From Candidatus Aenigmatarchaeota archaeon (GTDB lineage Archaea; Aenigmatarchaeota; Aenigmatarchaeia; JACPZZ01), in contig JACQNZ010000008.1 of NCBI GenBank assembly GCA_016202815.1, positions 1 to 33,931 on the forward strand: a stretch of DNA of 33,931 nt, written 5' to 3'. This document shows positions 30,808 through 33,931 of this stretch, in pieces. The notes beneath the pieces were generated by a model. That model ran no database searches. It saw nothing but the letters and a program-made list of their open reading frames with translations, and had not been told where the DNA came from. Made by a program: the position numbers and the translations under genes. The first letter of the stretch is position 1. Every line of letters begins with the position of its first letter.

Positions 30808-31728
30808 TCAATTGATTATCCTGCCGCTCCCGGCAATCCGTACGCCCTGCGATTCGGGCCTTAGTACGACCGCAACGTCGCCCAGTTCAAAGGCAACGGG
30901 CTTCATGAACTGGAGCTTCATAGGATTTAACGAAACTATCTTTGCGGTTTTCATCTGCATTTCGACGTTGACGACGAAAGTCTGCCCTTCTTTCACATCC
31001 TCCTTAAAATACCTGTTCTGTTTGTAATCCAAAACAATTTCCTGCGAAACTTTAACGTTTCCAGAATTGCACAACACATCGCCGCGCTGCACGTCGTCGG
31101 CGTTTACGCCTTTGACCGCTAAACCGACGCGCGCCGGCGCAGCGGCTTCTTTCACATCATCGTCATGCATCTGGATGGATTTTATCATGACATCTTTTCC
31201 GGACGGGAGGAGTTTGACATTGTCGTATGTTTTAATCCTGCCGCACTCAACCTTGCCCAGTAAGACAACGCCGACCCCCTTTACCTCGAATGCGTGGTCA
31301 ATGACAACCTTCGCATCGCCGTCCTTTGAAACTGCCGGTAGGGACTCCATTTCTTTTTTCAGGTCGCCGGCTTCAACCAGCTTGTATTTTTCAACAATAG
31401 TGCCTTTGATCATTGTTGACAATTGCGAACGGTCAACGTCGTAAGAATGACACAGCAGGCCTTTGTCCTTGCCCAGCACGTCAAGCGCGATTATCTGTTC
31501 GCCTGTGAACTTGTCGAGCTTTGTCACATAAAAAATTACGTACTCGCCCAATTGTATCGCCTGGAAAAGTGGTTGTATTTTATCCGGAAACCCGGTGGGC
31601 AGCGTCCACGTCCTGACCACATCCGACTCCTTCTTGTCGTAGATCGTTATGTCCGATGAAGTTCCTTTCTTGCCCCACTCCCTGACAACCGCTTCGCCGC
31701 CGAGGAATGTGTAGTTTATGGAGACCAT
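30808..31728 (-). CDS. EF-Tu/SelB-like protein lacking a functional G domain
   Basis: The 306-residue protein has the two beta-barrels of elongation factor Tu domains 2 and 3 (G-V-G-V-V-L-L-G-K-V-E-C-G-R-I-K-T-Y-D, then V-K-G-V-N-A-D-D-V-Q-R-G-D-V-L-C). Its first 120 residues are in the place of the G domain but show no G-x4-GKS/T, DxxG or NKxD. It belongs with archaeal EF1A/SelB-like proteins that have lost GTPase motifs; binding partner unknown. Start ATG 31726-31728 is preceded by tRNA-Lys on the same strand. Confidence 0.82.
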   Translation of the reverse strand: MVSINYTFLGGEAVVREWGKKGTSSDITIYDKKESDVVRTWTLPTGFPDKIQPLFQAIQLGEYVIFYVTKLDKFTGEQIIALDVLGKDKGLLCHSYDVDRSQLSTMIKGTIVEKYKLVEAGDLKKEMESLPAVSKDGDAKVVIDHAFEVKGVGVVLLGKVECGRIKTYDNVKLLPSGKDVMIKSIQMHDDDVKEAAAPARVGLAVKGVNADDVQRGDVLCNSGNVKVSQEIVLDYKQNRYFKEDVKEGQTFVVNVEMQMKTAKIVSLNPMKLQFMKPVAFELGDVAVVLRPESQGVRIAGSGRIIN

Positions 31729-31750
31729 TTTATTTCATCACCGTATCATA

Positions 31751-31781
31751 TTCTTGATCAAACTTCTTAGAAAGAAGTTTG
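31751..31781 (+). repeat. 31-nt palindromic repeat at the 3' end of tRNA-Lys
   Basis: Second copy of the 25791-25821 repeat, 30 of 31 bases identical. The hairpin CAAACTTCTT / AGA / AAGAAGTTTG includes the last two bases of tRNA-Lys (31780-31781). The TATAAA centre of the other copy is TAGAAA here. Read in the tRNA direction it is not followed by a T-run. Confidence 0.8.
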
Positions 31782-31879
31782 GGCCCAGCGAGATTTGAAC
31801 TCGCGACCTGTCGATATCCCAATGAACTAAGAAAGCTCAAATAAGAGTCGAACGCTCTACCAGGCTGAGCTATGGGCCC
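31780..31879 (-). tRNA. tRNA-Lys(CTT) with a 26-nt intron after position 37
   Basis: Acceptor GGGCCCA/TGGGCCC, D arm GCTC...GAGC, anticodon loop CTCTTA giving CTT, T arm GCGAG-TTCAAAT-CTCGC. Exons 31842-31879 and 31780-31815; intron 31816-31841. BHB: CTC pairs with GGG (with G-U), then bulge AT/A before TCGAC. Pair 27-43 is a T-C mismatch, paralleling the G-A mismatch in tRNA-Arg. Discriminator A, no CCA. A 7-bp hairpin with a 9-nt loop (31876-31898) spans its 5' end. Confidence 0.92.
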
Positions 31880-31968
31880 TATCTACCATCTATAGGGCGT
31901 TAGGTTAAAAATCTATCGGAACACCGTTACCGAAATTGGTAGTATGTCCGAATACGTATTAATTGAAA

Positions 31969-32727
31969 ATGAGGATTAAAAGAAGTTACAAGACGGAGTT
32001 CGTAGATGCTGTTTGTGATCAGTACATAACAGGAACTTCTCTAAGATATTTGGCAAGACACCATCAAATGCCGATAGCCACGTTGCATAATTGGTTCTCC
32101 AAAAGAGGTATACTAAGAAGACTGAAGTTGATCAAAGGCGTTAAAACCAAAGACCCTTATAAAATAGGACTTTTTATTGGAATGTGGGCTGGGGACGGGA
32201 GCAAGATCGTGGGCAAAAACAGTCTTTATGTGGTGAGATTCCATTTTCACTCCGAAGATGTATACAGCCAAAACTTAGCGTTTGATTTAATAACACGTCT
32301 ATTCGGCTCCAAAATCAATGTTGTGATTGGGCCAGGTAAAAAATATGAAATCAAAACATACTCGAAATTTATTTACAACTTCCTATCTGATTATCTACAT
32401 TGCACCAGCGACAAGTGCGGTACTGTTAAACTAAGGCATAGGTTTAGAAAGTATCCGGGTAGATTCGTTAAAGGATTTATCAAGGGTCTAGCAATAACAG
32501 ACGGTCATTTTGGCAGACATTTCGTTTTTTGCACAGTATCGACTGAGTTGGCTAAACAGTTCAAGTACATATTAAAATACTACGGTTTCAACCCTAAAAC
32601 CTATCTCCAGAAAAGAGAAAACCCAAAACACAGGCCTCTTTGGAGTGTACGGCTTAATTCTGATGAGACAAAAGTATTTTCTAAATATTTGGGCCTGAGC
32701 AAAAGATATGCGATACCAAAAATCTAA
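31969..32727 (+). CDS. Free-standing LAGLIDADG homing endonuclease with N-terminal HTH
   Basis: The 252-residue protein carries two LAGLIDADG motifs, [13 protein letters not shown] (66-78, acidic D76) and [14 protein letters not shown] (166-179, D178), so a monomeric two-domain nuclease is expected. Residues 7-46 form a helix-turn-helix ([20 protein letters not shown]). Base composition is visibly more AT-rich than its neighbours, suggesting acquisition. It is not inside a host gene: it lies between tRNA-Lys and the L37e gene, overlapping the L37e stop by 4 nt. ATG 31969 is used; a TTG two codons earlier exists. Confidence 0.88.
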   Translation: MRIKRSYKTEFVDAVCDQYITGTSLRYLARHHQMPIATLHNWFSKRGILRRLKLIKGVKTKDPYKIGLFIGMWAGDGSKIVGKNSLYVVRFHFHSEDVYSQNLAFDLITRLFGSKINVVIGPGKKYEIKTYSKFIYNFLSDYLHCTSDKCGTVKLRHRFRKYPGRFVKGFIKGLAITDGHFGRHFVFCTVSTELAKQFKYILKYYGFNPKTYLQKRENPKHRPLWSVRLNSDETKVFSKYLGLSKRYAIPKI

Positions 32728-32909
32728 AGTTTTCTCTTTCTTTGGACGGTTTTTCGTCTCCAGGAGTAATCGCGCATTTTTGGCGAGCGCCCGAAACCGC
32801 AGGCTGCGCATTTGCTCTTCTGCAAATGGTACGTATATCTGCCGCAGCGACGGCATCGCATATGCGTTTTTTTGTTATGTTTGCCGAAAGAGGATGTTCC
32901 TTTTGTCAA
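32724..32909 (-). CDS. rpl37e: Ribosomal protein L37e
   Basis: The 61-residue protein is full length for L37e. It starts [16 protein letters not shown] (TTG start) and has the zinc motif C-R-R-C...C-A-A-C-G-F-G. It is downstream of the Sm-like gene, the conserved archaeal arrangement. Confidence 0.96.
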   Translation of the reverse strand: MTKGTSSFGKHNKKTHMRCRRCGRYTYHLQKSKCAACGFGRSPKMRDYSWRRKTVQRKRKL

Positions 32910-32934
32910 TTAGCGCACCTTTAGAAATTTAATC

Positions 32935-33183
32935 TCATTTGGAAGGCGATATCAGTATGATGTTGTCGCCGCGCACCAGGACGTCGCCCAGCTTCCTGTT
33001 GACCTGGGCCGAGTTTTCGTCGGCGTCCTCAAGCCATATGTTAAGGTGCTGGTCAAACGATTTCAGAATGCCGTTGATCTCTTCGCCGCCTTTCAGCTTA
33101 ATTATGACCCGTCTTCCCTTGGCCTGGTCCAGTTCTGTGAACGGCCTGCTGGATGCGTCATTGTCGCCCAAATAATTCCCCAT
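32935..33183 (-). CDS. Sm-like archaeal RNA-binding protein (SmAP)
   Basis: The 82-residue LSm protein has Sm1 (G-R-R-V-I-I-K-L-K-G-G-E-E-I-N-G-I-L-K-S) with D-Q-H-L-N-I, and Sm2 (V-L-V-R-G-D-N-I-I-L-I). It forms ring oligomers that bind U-rich RNA. Cotranscribed with L37e. Confidence 0.95.
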   Translation of the reverse strand: MGNYLGDNDASSRPFTELDQAKGRRVIIKLKGGEEINGILKSFDQHLNIWLEDADENSAQVNRKLGDVLVRGDNIILISPSK

Positions 33184-33203
33184 GTAATATAAAGTAGTGA
33201 TGC

Positions 33204-33212
33204 TTATAAATT
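33204..33212 (-). promoter_or_regulatory. TATA box of the SmAP-L37e operon
   Basis: Minus-strand AATTTATAA is centred about 25 nt before the SmAP ATG at 33183, implying a leaderless mRNA. Confidence 0.5.
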
Positions 33213-33268
33213 CGTTCGGTCACCGCGTATTTTAATATGCGCAGTTCAAATTATGGTGGAGATCCGAA

Positions 33269-33658
33269 ATGTCGAAATGGAACTTAAGGGCCAGCCGCAA
33301 ACCAACAGGCGGCAAGCTCAACAGGCTAAGCAAGAAGAAAAAGAGCAGCAGAAGGCCGGAACCGCTGTTCACAAAGCTTGGCGAAGTTTCTAGAAAAGTG
33401 AAAAGGTCTGTCGGCGGGCATTTAAGTTATGTTACCATCTCATCGAACATCGCGAACGTCACAGACCTGTCCACAGGAAAGACCAGGAAGGTAAAAATTT
33501 TGTCAGTCGTGGAAAGCCCTGCAAACCCGCATTTCATTCGAAGGAACGTGATAACGAAAGGCGCGACCATAGATACGGAGGCTGGAAAAGCCAAAGTTAC
33601 GTCGCGACCCAGCCGCGACGGCGTAGTGAACGCGGTTTTGGTTGAGGCAAAGAAATAA
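33269..33658 (+). CDS. rps8e: Ribosomal protein S8e
   Basis: The 129-residue small-subunit protein matches archaeal S8e in length and motifs: S-R-K-P-T-G-G-K near the start, the central S-N-P/N-P-H-F-I-R-R-N-V-I-T-K-G equivalent (N-P-H-F-I-R-R-N-V-I-T-K-G-A), and R-P-S-R-D-G-V-V-N near the end. GGTGGA at 33255-33260, 8 nt before the ATG, is a ribosome binding site, and TTTTAATATG at 33230-33239 is a possible TATA box, so this mRNA has a leader. Confidence 0.96.
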   Translation: MSKWNLRASRKPTGGKLNRLSKKKKSSRRPEPLFTKLGEVSRKVKRSVGGHLSYVTISSNIANVTDLSTGKTRKVKILSVVESPANPHFIRRNVITKGATIDTEAGKAKVTSRPSRDGVVNAVLVEAKK

Positions 33659-33659
33659 G

Positions 33660-33931
33660 CTATTTTCCGCGCGCCTTGGTTTTTGGCATTTTTTTCCGGT
33701 GTTCGCCTTTCGAACTTTGCGGTATTTTTCCGGAGCCTTGCGCCCGCAGGTAGAAAGCAGCGGCCAAAACAGCGGTTAGCGCCGCCAAAACAGAAGCCAG
33801 CGAAGGCGTTCGTGCGTTCGTTACGACTTTCCCGGTTATCAGGTTGCTGGAGTTTTGCGTGTAATTGGCAATACTCTTCAAAGACTCATTGACATTTCCA
33901 GTTTTCTCAACAGGCACGATTGCAACCGTGG
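33660..33931 (-). CDS. C-terminal part of a membrane-anchored surface protein, cut by window edge
   Basis: The frame stays open to the right edge (T-V-A-I-V-P-V-E-K-T...). The visible 90 residues hold sequons (N-E-S, N-Y-T, N-S-S), one membrane helix (L-A-S-V-L-A-A-L-T-A-V-L-A-A-A-F-Y-L) and a basic cytoplasmic tail. This is the same C-terminal layout as the surface protein at 969-4733. The GTG at 33917 is probably internal. Confidence 0.65.
   Translation of the reverse strand, partial: TVAIVPVEKTGNVNESLKSIANYTQNSSNLITGKVVTNARTPSLASVLAALTAVLAAAFYLRAQGSGKIPQSSKGEHRKKMPKTKARGK

Overview
The window is a gene-dense piece of an archaeal chromosome. Diagnostic archaeal or archaeo-eukaryotic genes are Nop5 and fibrillarin, an Sm-like protein next to ribosomal protein L37e, ribosomal protein S8e, a PIN-ATPase-KH protein, archaeal Elp3 and an archaeal-type IleRS. 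TATA boxes 20-30 nt from start codons suggest many leaderless transcripts, and tRNA genes lack an encoded CCA and carry bulge-helix-bulge (BHB) introns. Small membrane proteins, a DUF5654 protein and sequon-rich surface proteins would fit a DPANN lineage such as Micrarchaeota or Diapherotrites, but the phylum is an inference.

Layout: 1-943 holds the 3' end of an IS200/IS605-type tnpB, a DUF5654 gene and a second, internally deleted tnpB relic ending in the same terminal motif. 969-5705 holds a giant sequon-rich surface protein, an intron-containing tRNA-Arg and a membrane-anchored coiled-coil protein. 5739-12892 holds the PIN-ATPase-KH gene and a plus-strand run of ileS, a nucleoside deoxyribosyltransferase-like gene, a DHH phosphoesterase and a GT2 glycosyltransferase. 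12812-17452 is a minus-strand run nop5, flpA, secreted protein, GT-C membrane protein. 17535-18510 carries tRNA-Leu with three insertions and tRNA-Gly. 18534-25617 holds Nudix, SDR, two HD proteins, an M24 peptidase, an exported bifunctional-nuclease-like protein and a nucleotide kinase/aminotransferase operon, with tRNA-Thr inside. 25662-31879 holds tRNA-Met, a divergent Trm9-like/Elp3 pair, a hydrolase, NAD(P)HX dehydratase, a DMT transporter, an EF-Tu-like protein without a recognisable G domain, and tRNA-Lys. 31969-33931 holds a free-standing LAGLIDADG endonuclease, L37e, the Sm-like protein, S8e and the end of another surface protein.

The most unusual signal is non-coding. Five of six tRNA genes have introns, and tRNA-Leu(CAA) is interrupted in the D loop, anticodon loop and T loop. 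Flanks and introns of the minus-strand tRNAs contain small perfect hairpins that fall into recurring families: a 31-nt hairpin (11-bp arms, 9-nt loop beginning ATAC) seen three times; a 46-nt double hairpin found once inside the tRNA-Arg intron and once upstream of tRNA-Thr, with a compensatory stem change; and a 31-nt palindromic repeat at tRNA-Met and tRNA-Lys. Sequence differences between copies sit in loops or are compensated in stems. This looks like a tRNA-associated family of structured repeats that moves between intergenic and intron positions; I know of no description of it.

Functional themes: tRNA/rRNA maturation (Nop5-fibrillarin, Elp3 with a Trm9-like methyltransferase, IleRS), cell-surface glycoproteins with glycosyltransferases, and nucleotide-pool housekeeping (two Nudix, two HD, deoxyribosyltransferase-like, kinase).
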